Assembly (NCBI RefSeq): GCF_964218355.1
Contig: NZ_CAXPMC010000011.1
Coordinates: 1 to 64,000 of the forward strand
Origin: Ferrovibrio sp964218355
Lineage (GTDB): Bacteria > Pseudomonadota > Alphaproteobacteria > Ferrovibrionales > Ferrovibrionaceae
Reading direction: 5' to 3'
Length of the DNA stretch: 64,000 bases
The translations under genes and the position numbers were made by a program. Of the stretch, positions 50,484-59,277 are shown piece by piece; within the stretch, counting starts at the first letter, position 1; every line of letters starts with the position of its first letter. The notes beneath the pieces were generated by a model. It saw only the letters and a list, made by a program, of their open reading frames with translations. It made no database searches and was not told where the DNA came from.

Positions 50484-51794
50484 CTACCGCCCCATCAGGG
50501 TCTGCGGCAGCCAGGTGGCGATACCGGGGAAGAAGCAGAGCAGGATGATGGCCACGATCATGCAGCCCATGAAAGGCACGGCGCCTTTCAGGATCTGCGG
50601 CAGGCGCACATCCGGTGCGATGCCGTTAATCACGAACAGGTTCAGGCCGACCGGCGGGGTGATGAGGCCCAGTTCCATGTTGATGGTCAGGATCACGCCG
50701 AACCAGATCGGATCGAAACCGGCATTGGCAATGATCGGGGCCAGGATCGGTGTCGTCATCAGAATGATGGCAGCCGGCGGCAGGAAGCATCCGGCGAACA
50801 GCAGCAGGATGTTGATGAACAGCAGCAGTACCCAGCGGTTCACATCCAGGCCGGCGATCCACTGCGCGATCGACTGGGTGACGAACAGGCTGGACATCAT
50901 GTAGCCGAACAGGATCGAGGCGGCGATGATCATCAGCAGCATGCCGGATTCGCGCATGCCATCGCGCAGGATTTCCCACAGATGGAGGGGATTCCATACC
51001 CGGTAGATCACCACGACCATCAGCAGGCACAGCATGGCGCCAACACCGGCGGCTTCCGACGGCGTGGCGATGCCGCCATAGAGTGCATAGACCACGCCGG
51101 CAATCACCACCAGGAAAGGCAGAACCCGGGGCAGCAGCTCCAGTTTTTCGGCCAGCGAATAGCGGCGGCCGAAATCGGCCAGCTTTTCGCCGCGATACCA
51201 GCTGATGAACAGGGCCCAGGCCATGAACAGACTGGTCAGCAGCAGGCCGGGCAGCACACCGGCGAGAAACAGCTGGCCGATCGAACTTTCCGAGGCGATG
51301 CCGTACAGGATCATGGTGACGCTGGGCGGAATCAGGATGCCGAGCGTGCCGCCGGCAGCGATGGCGCCGGTGGCCAGATCAGCCGAATAGCCGCGTTTGC
51401 GCATTTCCGGGATGCCCATCTTGCCGATGGCGGCGCAGGTGGCGGGCGAAGATCCGGTCAGGGCCGCGAACAGCGCACAGGCGCCGATATTGGAAATCAC
51501 CAGCGAGCCGGGCACCCGGTTGAGCCAGCGGTTGAGTACCTCGTAGAGATCGCTGCCGGCCCGCGAGGAGGCGACGGCAGCACCCATGATCACGAACATC
51601 GGGATCGAGACCAGCGTGAAATCATCAAGGCCGGAAAACAGGGTGTCGGCCAGGAAATCGATGGTGCCCCAGCCTTCGAGTGCGACCATGAAGATCAGCG
51701 AGACGATGCCGAGGCCGAAGGCGATCGGGATGCCGGTGGCAAGGACGGCTATGGCAACTACACAGATCAGGGCACCAAGATGCAGTTCGTTCAC
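50484..51794 (-). CDS. TRAP transporter large permease, DctM-type
   Basis: The 436-residue protein has the 12-helix ion-transporter pattern of DctM, with MFVIMGAAVASSRAG, TGSSPATCAAIGKMGIPEMR and GGTLGILIPPSVTMILYGI, then ITPPVGLNLFVING near the end. It couples Na+ gradient to substrate import with DctQ and the binding protein. It overlaps dctQ by four bases. Confidence 0.93.
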   Translation of the reverse strand: MNELHLGALICVVAIAVLATGIPIAFGLGIVSLIFMVALEGWGTIDFLADTLFSGLDDFTLVSIPMFVIMGAAVASSRAGSDLYEVLNRWLNRVPGSLVISNIGACALFAALTGSSPATCAAIGKMGIPEMRKRGYSADLATGAIAAGGTLGILIPPSVTMILYGIASESSIGQLFLAGVLPGLLLTSLFMAWALFISWYRGEKLADFGRRYSLAEKLELLPRVLPFLVVIAGVVYALYGGIATPSEAAGVGAMLCLLMVVVIYRVWNPLHLWEILRDGMRESGMLLMIIAASILFGYMMSSLFVTQSIAQWIAGLDVNRWVLLLFINILLLFAGCFLPPAAIILMTTPILAPIIANAGFDPIWFGVILTINMELGLITPPVGLNLFVINGIAPDVRLPQILKGAVPFMGCMIVAIILLCFFPGIATWLPQTLMGR

Positions 51795-52309
51795 AGGCCA
51801 TCCTCGGGTTTCAGGCCGAACGGCATCTCACGACCAGTGATGATGGCCCAGATGTCGGCAATGTATTGCAGGCACAGAATGCCCATGCCGACCGGCAGGG
51901 ACAGGAACGGTATCCACATGCGGGCCCGCCACATCGAACTGGTCAGGCGGTTGGTGGCGTAAGCCTCGTGCCACCAGGTCACGGTATTCCAGAACACCGC
52001 GAAGCAGAATGCGAGGGCAAGGGTGGAAGCCAGCAATGCCAGCACTATCCGTGCACGGTGACCGAGCAGCAGCGGCAGCAGGTCGACATTGACATGCCCG
52101 CGGGTCAGCAGGATGTAAGGGGCCCCGAGAAAGGTGGCAGCAATCAGCGAGAAGATCACAAATTCAGTCTGCCAGATGGTTGACTGCTCCAGCACCGAAC
52201 GCTGGAAGATCATCTGGCAGACAATGAGGATGCTGAGCAGGATCAGCAGGGTGGAAACCACCCCGCTGATCCGCGACAGCATCCGTACAAAAGACGCAAA
52301 CAGCTCCAT
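51791..52309 (-). CDS. TRAP transporter small permease, DctQ-type
   Basis: The 172-residue protein starts at MELFASFVRMLSR (52309) and has four membrane segments, with WQTEFVIFSLIAATFLGAPY and a LTRGHVNVDLLP loop, the DctQ signature. The frame is open upstream into dctP and the start has no clear ribosome site, so coupling to dctP (14 bases away) may drive it. Confidence 0.9.
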   Translation of the reverse strand: MELFASFVRMLSRISGVVSTLLILLSILIVCQMIFQRSVLEQSTIWQTEFVIFSLIAATFLGAPYILLTRGHVNVDLLPLLLGHRARIVLALLASTLALAFCFAVFWNTVTWWHEAYATNRLTSSMWRARMWIPFLSLPVGMGILCLQYIADIWAIITGREMPFGLKPEDGL

Positions 52310-52323
52310 GTGCTGGGTGCGGC

Positions 52324-53325
52324 TCAGCGAACCTGCAGCGCCTTGACGATCAAGGCCTTGCCGTTCGGTACCTTGTCGGCAAAGGTCTTGTAGGAGGTCT
52401 TGTTGGCAACCTCGCGCCATTTATTGGCCTGTTCGTCGCTCATCTCGACCACCTTGACGCCGGCCTTCGTGTAGGCCTCGACCAGTTTTTCGTCGAGCTT
52501 CTTGGACTCGGCCGCGAAATAGTCTTCCGCTTTCTTCGACGCGGCCATGATGGCCTTTTTCTGGGCGTCGTTCAGTTTGTCGAAGCTGCGCTTGGACATC
52601 AGCACCGGTTCGTACATGAACCACAGGGCGTTGTCGCCGGGTGCGGTCAGGCATTTGACCTGTTCGTAGAGCCGGAAGGAAACGAAGCTGCCCGATGAGG
52701 TGTCGGTGGCATCGGCGACCCCGGTCTGCAACGCATTGTAGACTTCATTGGATGGGATCGAGATGATCGAAGCGCCGGCCCCGGCCCACATTTCGGCAAA
52801 GGTGGCGCCGGCCGAACGGACCTTGAGGCCCTTGGCATCGTCGGGAACGAGGATGCATTTTTCCTTGGAGCCGAAAGCGCCGGCCAGCCAGGCATCGGCC
52901 AGCACCACGACGCCGGCATCATTGATGATCTTCTTGATGTCCTGCATGAAGGGCGAGGCGTTGATACGCTTGGCATGTTCATGGCTCTTGACCAGGCCCG
53001 GCATCAGGGTGGCGCCGAATTCCGCATGCTGCCCGGAGGCGTAGTCGAGCGGGAAGGACGTGATGTCGATCTGCCCCTTCAGCATCGCATTCCACTGCTC
53101 GGTGGCTTTGACCAGGCTGGCACCGGGATAGACCTTGATGTCGAGCCCGACATTGGCGGCAGCGGCTTCGCGGGCGATCATCTGCACCATTTCATCGCGC
53201 ACATCGCCCTTGCCGCCGGGAAACTGGTGCGATGCCTTGAGGGTAAGGTCGGCCGCCTGAACCTGGGCGGCGGCCAGGCCGAGGGCCAGGCCGGCAGCCA
53301 TGCCGAGATGGGTCATGCGAATCAT
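52324..53325 (-). CDS. TRAP transporter substrate-binding protein, DctP-type
   Basis: The 333-residue protein has a signal peptide (MTHLGMAAGLALGLAAAQVQ, cleaved near AADL), then DLTLKASHQFPGGKG and the DctP core with MPGLVKSHEHAKRI, KGLKVRSAGATFAEMW and VADATDTSSGSFVSF. Family members bind carboxylates through an invariant arginine, plausibly the Arg of KVRSAG. GAGGAGG precedes the start. It heads a five-gene minus-strand run with dctQ, dctM, the MFS carrier and the ligase, suggesting import of an organic acid and its activation to CoA. Confidence 0.92.
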   Translation of the reverse strand: MIRMTHLGMAAGLALGLAAAQVQAADLTLKASHQFPGGKGDVRDEMVQMIAREAAAANVGLDIKVYPGASLVKATEQWNAMLKGQIDITSFPLDYASGQHAEFGATLMPGLVKSHEHAKRINASPFMQDIKKIINDAGVVVLADAWLAGAFGSKEKCILVPDDAKGLKVRSAGATFAEMWAGAGASIISIPSNEVYNALQTGVADATDTSSGSFVSFRLYEQVKCLTAPGDNALWFMYEPVLMSKRSFDKLNDAQKKAIMAASKKAEDYFAAESKKLDEKLVEAYTKAGVKVVEMSDEQANKWREVANKTSYKTFADKVPNGKALIVKALQVR

Positions 53326-53445
53326 TGTGTTTCCTCCTCGTTATATTTGTTTGTTGTCATACTATTCTGTGGCCCTGCGGGGCCCAAGCAAAATCGCGCG
53401 GTTGTGGCAGACTCCTGTGGACAATCCTGCGGCTGGCCGGAAGGG

Positions 53446-55155
53446 CTATTTCCGGCTGAGCGGCAGCGGCAGCGCCGGCTGCTCCCGTTCGGCTTTGTCG
53501 GCATCGATCCCGTATGGCCGGGCTGCGCCGATGATGGCCTGTGTGACCTGGCTGGAGACCTCGGCAGCGATCTTTGCCGCAACCTCGGCTGAGACCTTGG
53601 CGGCGACCTGGGCGGCGATCTGGGCCGGCGAGGGGGCTCCGCCGGCCGGCGTTGCCGCTGGTGCGATTGCCGGGGCTGCCGTGCCGGCCTCCTGCATCCC
53701 GGGCCGCAGCTCCAGCCGCAGGATAAACTCCTGAATGATCCGGCGGTAAAGGTCGTCCTTGAGGATGGCGTCCTCCTCACCCTGGTTGATCGACGGGTTG
53801 TCGTTGACCTCGATCACCACGACACCCTTGGCGGTCTGCTTGAGGTCGACACCGTACAGGCCGTTGCCGATCAGGCCGGCTGCTTTCAGTGCCAGGTCGA
53901 CCACTTCGGCGGGCGCCTCCTCGATCGGCAGGGTGCGCAGGCCGCCTTCGGTAAAGCGGCCGCTGTCGGCATGCTTGACCACCTGCCAGTGGCCGCGCGA
54001 CATGAAATACTGGCAGGCATAAATGGCCTGGCCGCGGAGGATGCCGATGCGCCAGTCGAAGTCGGTATAAAGATACTCCTGCGCAAGGATCACGTCGGAT
54101 TCGCGCAGCAACTGGGCGGCTGCGTCCTGAAGCTGCTGCCGGTTCTCGGCCTTTACGATGCCGCGCGAGAACGAGCCGTCCGGGATCTTGAGGATGACGG
54201 GATAGGGGATTTCCTGTTCGATCGCCTCGATGCCGCGATTGTCCAGCACCACGGTCTTCGGTGTCGGGATCTTGTTGGCCTTCAGAAGCTCGGCCAGATA
54301 GACCTTGTTGGTGCAGCGCAGGATCGATGTCGGGTCGTCGATGACCGCCATCCCTTCGTTTTCCGCCTTTTTGGCAAAACGGAAGGTGTGATGGTCCAGG
54401 GCCGTGGTTTCGCGGATGAACAGCGCGTCGTATTCCGCCAGCTCGGAGTAATCCTTTTTTTCGACCAGCTCCACATCAACGCCCATCTGTTCGCCGATGC
54501 GGATGAATTTCTGCAGGGTGCGCTTGTCGGAAGGCGGCAGGGCATCGGTTGGATTGTGCAGGATGGCGAGGCTGTATTTCGCAGCCGGCTTGGCCTTGGG
54601 CGTGCGCCAGCTGGATCGCGTGTAGGATTCCAGCGCATGTTCGAAGAACTCTTCCTGGTCGGGCTTGAGATCGCCGAGCGACATCGGCCGGATCGAGGCG
54701 ATATGCCAGCCGTCTTCCGGCGAGATGTTCAGCCGCAGCATGGGGGCGCGGAATTCGTCGAACACCCGGCGGGCCAGATCGGGGAAGCGCAGGTCGTCGG
54801 TCCGGCCGAAGAAGACGTTGATGGCGAACGGGGCGGTCGGCAGCATCACCAGCTTTTTCACCTGCTGGCGCAGCAATTCGTCCAGTTCCGGCAGCATGTG
54901 GCTGTAGATGCTGCGCTCGCGCAGTTCCAGGATCGTCTTGACCGAGGGGATCACCTTCTGGCTGCGGGCCTCGGCAAGCAGCGAGCAGTAATATCCGTAT
55001 CCGAGATACGAGTAATCCTTGCTGAGGTTGATGATTTTGGCCCGCTTGGCCTGGACAAGATCCGGCCGGGTGATGAATTCCCGGTTGTTCAGCACAAGGC
55101 AGCCGGGATTGCGATAGCGGAAATGGGTCTTACGCTCGACAACAATGATGTGCAT
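53446..55155 (-). CDS. RimK-like ATP-grasp ligase with RLAN N-terminal domain and repeat tail
   Basis: The 569-residue protein has an N-terminal RLAN-type domain (about 1-190, opening HIIVVERKTHFRYRNPGCLV and containing INLSKDYSYLGYGYYCSLLA) and a RimK-like ATP-grasp (about 200-480) with FIRETTALDHHTFRFAKKAE, DDPTSILRCTNKVYLAELL, ILKIPDGSFSRGIVK and VIEVNDNPSINQGEED, which hold the ATP/Mg sites. It should form amide bonds between a carboxylate and an amine; the substrates are unknown. Residues 487-569 form a Pro/Ala tail with the tetrapeptide repeat IAAQVAAKVSAEVAAK, encoded by a 12-bp repeat. It follows the GNAT gene by 57 bases in the trp-moa operon. Not the ribosomal S6 modifier RimK itself, which is shorter. 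Confidence 0.85.
   Translation of the reverse strand: MHIIVVERKTHFRYRNPGCLVLNNREFITRPDLVQAKRAKIINLSKDYSYLGYGYYCSLLAEARSQKVIPSVKTILELRERSIYSHMLPELDELLRQQVKKLVMLPTAPFAINVFFGRTDDLRFPDLARRVFDEFRAPMLRLNISPEDGWHIASIRPMSLGDLKPDQEEFFEHALESYTRSSWRTPKAKPAAKYSLAILHNPTDALPPSDKRTLQKFIRIGEQMGVDVELVEKKDYSELAEYDALFIRETTALDHHTFRFAKKAENEGMAVIDDPTSILRCTNKVYLAELLKANKIPTPKTVVLDNRGIEAIEQEIPYPVILKIPDGSFSRGIVKAENRQQLQDAAAQLLRESDVILAQEYLYTDFDWRIGILRGQAIYACQYFMSRGHWQVVKHADSGRFTEGGLRTLPIEEAPAEVVDLALKAAGLIGNGLYGVDLKQTAKGVVVIEVNDNPSINQGEEDAILKDDLYRRIIQEFILRLELRPGMQEAGTAAPAIAPAATPAGGAPSPAQIAAQVAAKVSAEVAAKIAAEVSSQVTQAIIGAARPYGIDADKAEREQPALPLPLSRK
53545..53628 (-). repeat. 12-bp tandem repeat inside the ATP-grasp gene
   Basis: Seven degenerate 12-bp units run from 53545 to 53628, for example GACCTGGCTGGA, GACCTCGGCAGC, GACCTTGGCGGC and GACCTGGGCGGC. 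On the minus strand they encode four-residue units of the type (V/I)-A-A-(K/E/Q). The in-frame length lets copy number vary without breaking the gene. Confidence 0.75.
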
Positions 55156-55212
55156 GGCGGCGGGATGGTCTCCCGTATCTGACTGTCCGGTTGGCGCTGA
55201 CTGGCGTCCGTT

Positions 55213-55698
55213 TCATCCGGCCCGCTTTTGCCGTGGCAATCCGCCGCCCAGGCGCTTTTCCAGCCGCCAGGCATCGGACCCGTCCTCGTAATAGCGGGCG
55301 ATGCGTCCGATGATTCCATAGCCGCTTTTTCGGTACAGCGCGAGCGCCGATTTATTGCCGGTGCTGACCTCGAGGCGCAGGGCCCCGGCGCCCCGCCGGC
55401 GCAGCGCGGTTTCCATGGCCTGCAGCAGCCGCCGGCCAAGACCGGCGCCGCGGGCTGCGGGGTCGACGGCGATGGAATACAGGCGCGCCGCCGGGGAATC
55501 AGCCCGGCTGAAGGCCGTCGCTGCCGCCAGCAGGCTGGTATCGCCGGGGATTACCAGCAGCAGGGCACGGGGGTTGCGCAGGGCGGCGGCATAGCTGCGC
55601 CGCGACATCCGGTCGCCGGCAAAACAGCGCTCCTCGAGGGCGACCAGGGCATCGAGATCGGCGGTGCGGGCGGTGCGGAAGCCCGGTTTGCCGGCCAT
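55213..55698 (-). CDS. GNAT-family N-acetyltransferase, RimI-like
   Basis: The 161-residue protein has the acetyl-CoA binding motif VDPAARGAGLGRRLL (Arg83-Gly-Ala-Gly-Leu-Gly88), an opening LVALEERCFAGDRMSRRSY as in RimI-type enzymes, and NKSALALYRKSGY. Its target is unknown. It starts seven bases after the moeA stop and precedes the RLAN ATP-grasp gene, which makes a joint function with that ligase plausible; alternatively it is a ribosomal-protein or small-molecule acetylase. Confidence 0.85.
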   Translation of the reverse strand: MAGKPGFRTARTADLDALVALEERCFAGDRMSRRSYAAALRNPRALLLVIPGDTSLLAAATAFSRADSPAARLYSIAVDPAARGAGLGRRLLQAMETALRRRGAGALRLEVSTGNKSALALYRKSGYGIIGRIARYYEDGSDAWRLEKRLGGGLPRQKRAG

Positions 55699-55705
55699 GG
55701 CGGAC

Positions 55706-56914
55706 TCAGCGCAGGCGCAGAACCGGCACGCTGCCGCCGGCCTGCAGCGGGGGGGCCAGTGGCGGGCGCACGATCAGTCCGTCCGCCTGGCTGAGCAGGC
55801 GCAGCATTGAGCTGTCCTGCCGGCTGAACGGGCGGGCAAGCAGGTGGCCGGTTTCGTCGGTCTGCAGGCTGGCCCGCAGGTAATCCTCGCGCCGGTCGTT
55901 GGCGGGAAGATCAACGGCCGCAACCGCGGTTTCGAAATGGACGGTCCAGTCGAGGCCCAGCATGGCGCGCAGGGCCGGCACCAGGAAATTGTGGCCGCAG
56001 ACAAAGGCAGAAACCGGGTTGCCGGGCAGGCCGAGCAGCGGAAGACTGTTTCCGGCGACATCGGCGTGGCCGAACATCAGCGGCTTGCCCGGGCGCATGG
56101 CGATGCGCCAGAAATCGATGCCGGCGCCGCCTTTGCCGAGTACGGCATGGATCAGGTCATGCTCCCCGACGCTGGCGCCGCCAAGGGTCAGCAGCAGGTC
56201 GCAGCCGGCCGCGCCGGCAGACTTGGCGCGCAGATCCGCCTCGGTGTCGCGGGCAATGCCAAGGTCGACGGCCTCGCCGCCATGAGCCTCGATCAGTGCG
56301 GCGAGGCCGATATTGTTCGAGCTGACGATCTGGTTCGGGCCGACCGGATCGCCCGGCCGCACCAGTTCATCGCCGGTGGCCAGCACGGCGATGCGCGGCC
56401 GGCGGCGGACGGGCAGCCAGGGCACATTCATGGCGGCGGCCAGCGCGACATCCTCGGGTGCCAGCCGCCGGCCGGCCGGCAGCAGGTTCTGGCCCTCGCT
56501 GAAATCGAGGCCGGCCCGGCGAATCCACTGGCCTGGCCGCGGTGCCTCGCGGACGGACAGCAGGCCGTCCGGCTGCAGATCGGCATCTTCCTGGATCACG
56601 ATGGCATCGGCGCCGGCTGGCAGCGGCGCGCCGGTGAAGATGCGGATGCATTCGCCGGGTCCGATCATGCCGTCATGGCGGCTGCCGGCTGCTGCGGCGC
56701 CGACCGGCTTCAGGCGGGCGGGCAGGGAGCCAAGGTCGGCCTGCCGGCAGGCCCAGCCATCCATGGCGCTGGCATCGAAGGGCGGCTGGGTCCGGCGCGC
56801 GGCGGTATCCTCCGCCAGCACCCGCCCGGCCGCATGGCGCAGATCGACCGTTTCCGCCGGCATCTGCGGCAGGGCAGCGACGATACGGGCGCGGGCATCG
56901 GCAACGGCCAGCAT
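55706..56914 (-). CDS. moeA: Molybdopterin molybdenumtransferase
   Basis: The 402-residue protein starts at MLAVADARARIVAALPQM (56914); the open frame upstream is a shadow of moaC. It shows the MoeA features PPFDASAMDGWA, RIFTGAPLPAGADAIVIQED, the domain 3 motifs ATGDELVRPGDPVGPNQI and LGGASVGEHDL, and PLLGLPGNPVSAFV. It inserts molybdate into adenylylated molybdopterin. It follows moaC by seven bases. Confidence 0.95.
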   Translation of the reverse strand: MLAVADARARIVAALPQMPAETVDLRHAAGRVLAEDTAARRTQPPFDASAMDGWACRQADLGSLPARLKPVGAAAAGSRHDGMIGPGECIRIFTGAPLPAGADAIVIQEDADLQPDGLLSVREAPRPGQWIRRAGLDFSEGQNLLPAGRRLAPEDVALAAAMNVPWLPVRRRPRIAVLATGDELVRPGDPVGPNQIVSSNNIGLAALIEAHGGEAVDLGIARDTEADLRAKSAGAAGCDLLLTLGGASVGEHDLIHAVLGKGGAGIDFWRIAMRPGKPLMFGHADVAGNSLPLLGLPGNPVSAFVCGHNFLVPALRAMLGLDWTVHFETAVAAVDLPANDRREDYLRASLQTDETGHLLARPFSRQDSSMLRLLSQADGLIVRPPLAPPLQAGGSVPVLRLR

Positions 56915-56921
56915 GGCGTGC

Positions 56922-57407
56922 TCAGTCCTGCTCGAAAGTGCCGGACTTGCCGCCAGACTTGTGCAGCAGGCGGATATCGGTGATCCGCATGGCACGGTCG
57001 ACCGCCTTTACCATGTCGTAGAGGGTCAGGGCGGCGACACTGGCCGCGGTCAGGGCTTCCATCTCGACGCCGGTCCGGCCCTTCAGCCGGCAGGTGGCAA
57101 TGATGTCGATGGCGCCGGCTGCACGGTCGGGAGTGAGGTCGATACTGACCTGGCTGAGTGCCAGCGGGTGGCAGAGCGGAATCAGGTCGTGGGTCTTCTT
57201 GGCGGCCATGATGCCGGCAATGCGGGCCGTGGCCAGCACATCGCCTTTCGGGGTTGTGCCTGACAGGATCAGGTCCAGTGTGGCCGCCTGCATCAGGATG
57301 CGGGCGCCGGCACGGGCGACCCGTTCGCTCTCGGCCTTTGCCGAGACATCGACCATATGCGCCTCGCCGGCGGCATTCAGATGGGTCAGGGTGGGCTTGT
57401 CGGTCAC
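56922..57407 (-). CDS. moaC: Cyclic pyranopterin monophosphate synthase
   Basis: The 161-residue protein has LTHLNAAGEAHMVDVSAK, the IAGIMAAKKTHDLIPLCHPL substrate motif and GRTGVEMEALTAASVAAL, KAVDRAMRITDIRL. MoaC makes cyclic pyranopterin from the MoaA product in molybdenum cofactor synthesis. It overlaps trpC by four bases. Confidence 0.96.
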   Translation of the reverse strand: MTDKPTLTHLNAAGEAHMVDVSAKAESERVARAGARILMQAATLDLILSGTTPKGDVLATARIAGIMAAKKTHDLIPLCHPLALSQVSIDLTPDRAAGAIDIIATCRLKGRTGVEMEALTAASVAALTLYDMVKAVDRAMRITDIRLLHKSGGKSGTFEQD

Positions 57408-58207
57408 GCCGCCTGTGCTCCGGTCAGCAGCAGGCGGGTCGCCGCCTCGACATCCGGCTGCCGCATCAGACTTTCACCGACCAGAAAGCAGCGGGCGCCG
57501 CAGGCGGCCATGCGGTCGAGGTCGGCCTTGCTGTAGAGGCCGGATTCGCTGACCAGCAGCTTGCCGCGTGGAACCCGCGCGGCCAGTTCCTCGGTGGTGG
57601 CGATATCCACCGTCAGGGTTTTCAGGTTGCGGTTATTGACGCCCAGCAGCGGCGATTTCAGCTTCAGGGCCCTGTCCATCTCGGGGGCGTCATGCACCTC
57701 GACCAGCACATCGAGGCCGTAATCCCCGGCTGCCGCTTCAAGTTCGGCGGCCTGCGCATCCTCCAGCGCCGCCATGATCAGCAGGATGCAGTCGGCACCC
57801 AGCGCACGGGCTTCCGCCACCTGGTAGGGGTCAAGCATGAAGTCCTTGCGGATCACCGGCAGGTCGACAGTGGCGCGCACCTGCCGCAGGTAGTCATCGC
57901 TGCCCTGGAAATACGGCTCGTCGGTCAGGACCGAAAGACAGGTGGCCCCGCCGCTGGCATAGGCGCGGGCCAGGGCGGGCGGGTCGAAATCAGGCCGGAT
58001 CAGGCCTTTCGAGGGCGAGGCCTTCTTGATCTCGGCGATCAGGCCGTAACGGCCGGCCGCCACAGCGTCCTGCAGGGCTTGCAGAAAGCCGCGTGGAGCC
58101 GGGGTGGTACGGGCCTGGGCATCCAGCGTGGCAAAAGGCGATTGCGTCTTGCAGCGGGCGATATGCGCGCGCTTGTCGGCGCAGATACGGGCCAGCACGT
58201 CACTCAT
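57404..58207 (-). CDS. trpC: Indole-3-glycerol phosphate synthase
   Basis: The 267-residue TIM-barrel enzyme has LIAEIKKASPSKGLIRPDFD near residue 57, SVLTDEPYFQGSD, and LLVSESGLYSKADLDRM. It closes the indole ring in tryptophan synthesis. It is monofunctional, without a fused TrpF domain. The stop overlaps moaC and its start overlaps the trpD stop by four bases. Confidence 0.96.
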   Translation of the reverse strand: MSDVLARICADKRAHIARCKTQSPFATLDAQARTTPAPRGFLQALQDAVAAGRYGLIAEIKKASPSKGLIRPDFDPPALARAYASGGATCLSVLTDEPYFQGSDDYLRQVRATVDLPVIRKDFMLDPYQVAEARALGADCILLIMAALEDAQAAELEAAAGDYGLDVLVEVHDAPEMDRALKLKSPLLGVNNRNLKTLTVDIATTEELAARVPRGKLLVSESGLYSKADLDRMAACGARCFLVGESLMRQPDVEAATRLLLTGAQAA

Positions 58208-59277
58208 CTGCTTTTCTTTTTGGGCTCATCCGCTTCCGGCTCGGGCGGCGGCGGTTCATGGGTGATCTCGATCAGGCGGGCCAGCGCGGTTCGTGCTTTG
58301 CCGCTGTCGATGGCCGCGGCTGCCATGGCGACGCCTTCGCGCAGATCGGGGGTGCGGTCGGCAATAACCAGGGCGGCGGCGGCATTCAGCAGCACGATGT
58401 CGCGGAAGGCGCCGGGAGCACCGTTCAGCACGGCCCGCAGGGCAGCGGCATTGGCTGTCGGCTCGTCGCCTTTCAGGTCTTCCATCCGCGCGCGCGGCAG
58501 CCCGGCTTCCTCGGGGGTGATCTCGAAATGACGCAGGGCGCCTTTGTGGGTTTCCGACACATAGGTGGGCCCGGTGGTGGTGATCTCGTCCAGCCCGTCG
58601 GAGCCGTGCACGACCCAGACCTTCTCCGAGCCAAGCTTGCCCATCACCGCGGCCAGCGGCTGCACCCACTGGCGGTCGTAGACCCCGAGCAGCTGGCGTT
58701 TTACCAGCGCCGGATTGCTGAGCGGGCCGAGCAGGTTGAAGATCGTACGGGTGCCCAGTTCGACGCGGGTCGGGCCGACATGGCGCATCGCGCCGTGGTG
58801 GCGCGGGGCCATCAGGAAGCCGACGCCGGCCTCGGCGATTGCCTTTTCGATCAGGCGGAAGTCGCAGTCGATATTGACCCCGAGTGCGGTCAGCACATCG
58901 GCGGCGCCGGTTTTCGAGGACACCGCGCGGTTGCCATGCTTGGCTACCGGTACGCCGCAGCCTGCGAGCACGAAGGCCGAGCAGGTCGAGACATTCCAGG
59001 TGCCTTTCACGTCGCCGCCGGTCCCCACGATATCGATGGCGCCGGCCGGTGCGGAGACCCCATGCACCTTGGCGCGCATGGTCATGGCGCCGCCGGTGAT
59101 CTCGTCGACCGTCTCGCCGCGGACCCGCAGGGCCATCAGAAAGCCACCCATCTGTGCCGGGGTGGCATTGCCGGACATCATGATGTCGAAAGCGAGGCGG
59201 GCATCCTCGACACCGAGCGGCGCGCCGCCAGCAACCTGGGCCAGCAGCCGTTTGAATTCCGTGACGTCAGCGCTCAT
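58204..59277 (-). CDS. trpD: Anthranilate phosphoribosyltransferase
   Basis: The 357-residue protein starts at MSADVTEFKRLL (59277). It has the phosphoribosyl-binding motif IVGTGGDVKGTWNVSTCSAF, KHGNRAVSSKTGAADVL and FNLLGPLSNPALVKRQLLGV. It joins anthranilate and PRPP. The C-terminus carries a Pro/Glu/Lys-rich tail (PPPPEPEADEPKKKSR). It overlaps trpG and trpC by four bases each. Confidence 0.96.
   Translation of the reverse strand: MSADVTEFKRLLAQVAGGAPLGVEDARLAFDIMMSGNATPAQMGGFLMALRVRGETVDEITGGAMTMRAKVHGVSAPAGAIDIVGTGGDVKGTWNVSTCSAFVLAGCGVPVAKHGNRAVSSKTGAADVLTALGVNIDCDFRLIEKAIAEAGVGFLMAPRHHGAMRHVGPTRVELGTRTIFNLLGPLSNPALVKRQLLGVYDRQWVQPLAAVMGKLGSEKVWVVHGSDGLDEITTTGPTYVSETHKGALRHFEITPEEAGLPRARMEDLKGDEPTANAAALRAVLNGAPGAFRDIVLLNAAAALVIADRTPDLREGVAMAAAAIDSGKARTALARLIEITHEPPPPEPEADEPKKKSR

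Noticed and set aside
53355..53400. A GGCCC/GGGCC hairpin after the ATP-grasp gene as a terminator.
   Set aside because: Only five pairs and no T-run on the minus strand; too weak to list as a feature.
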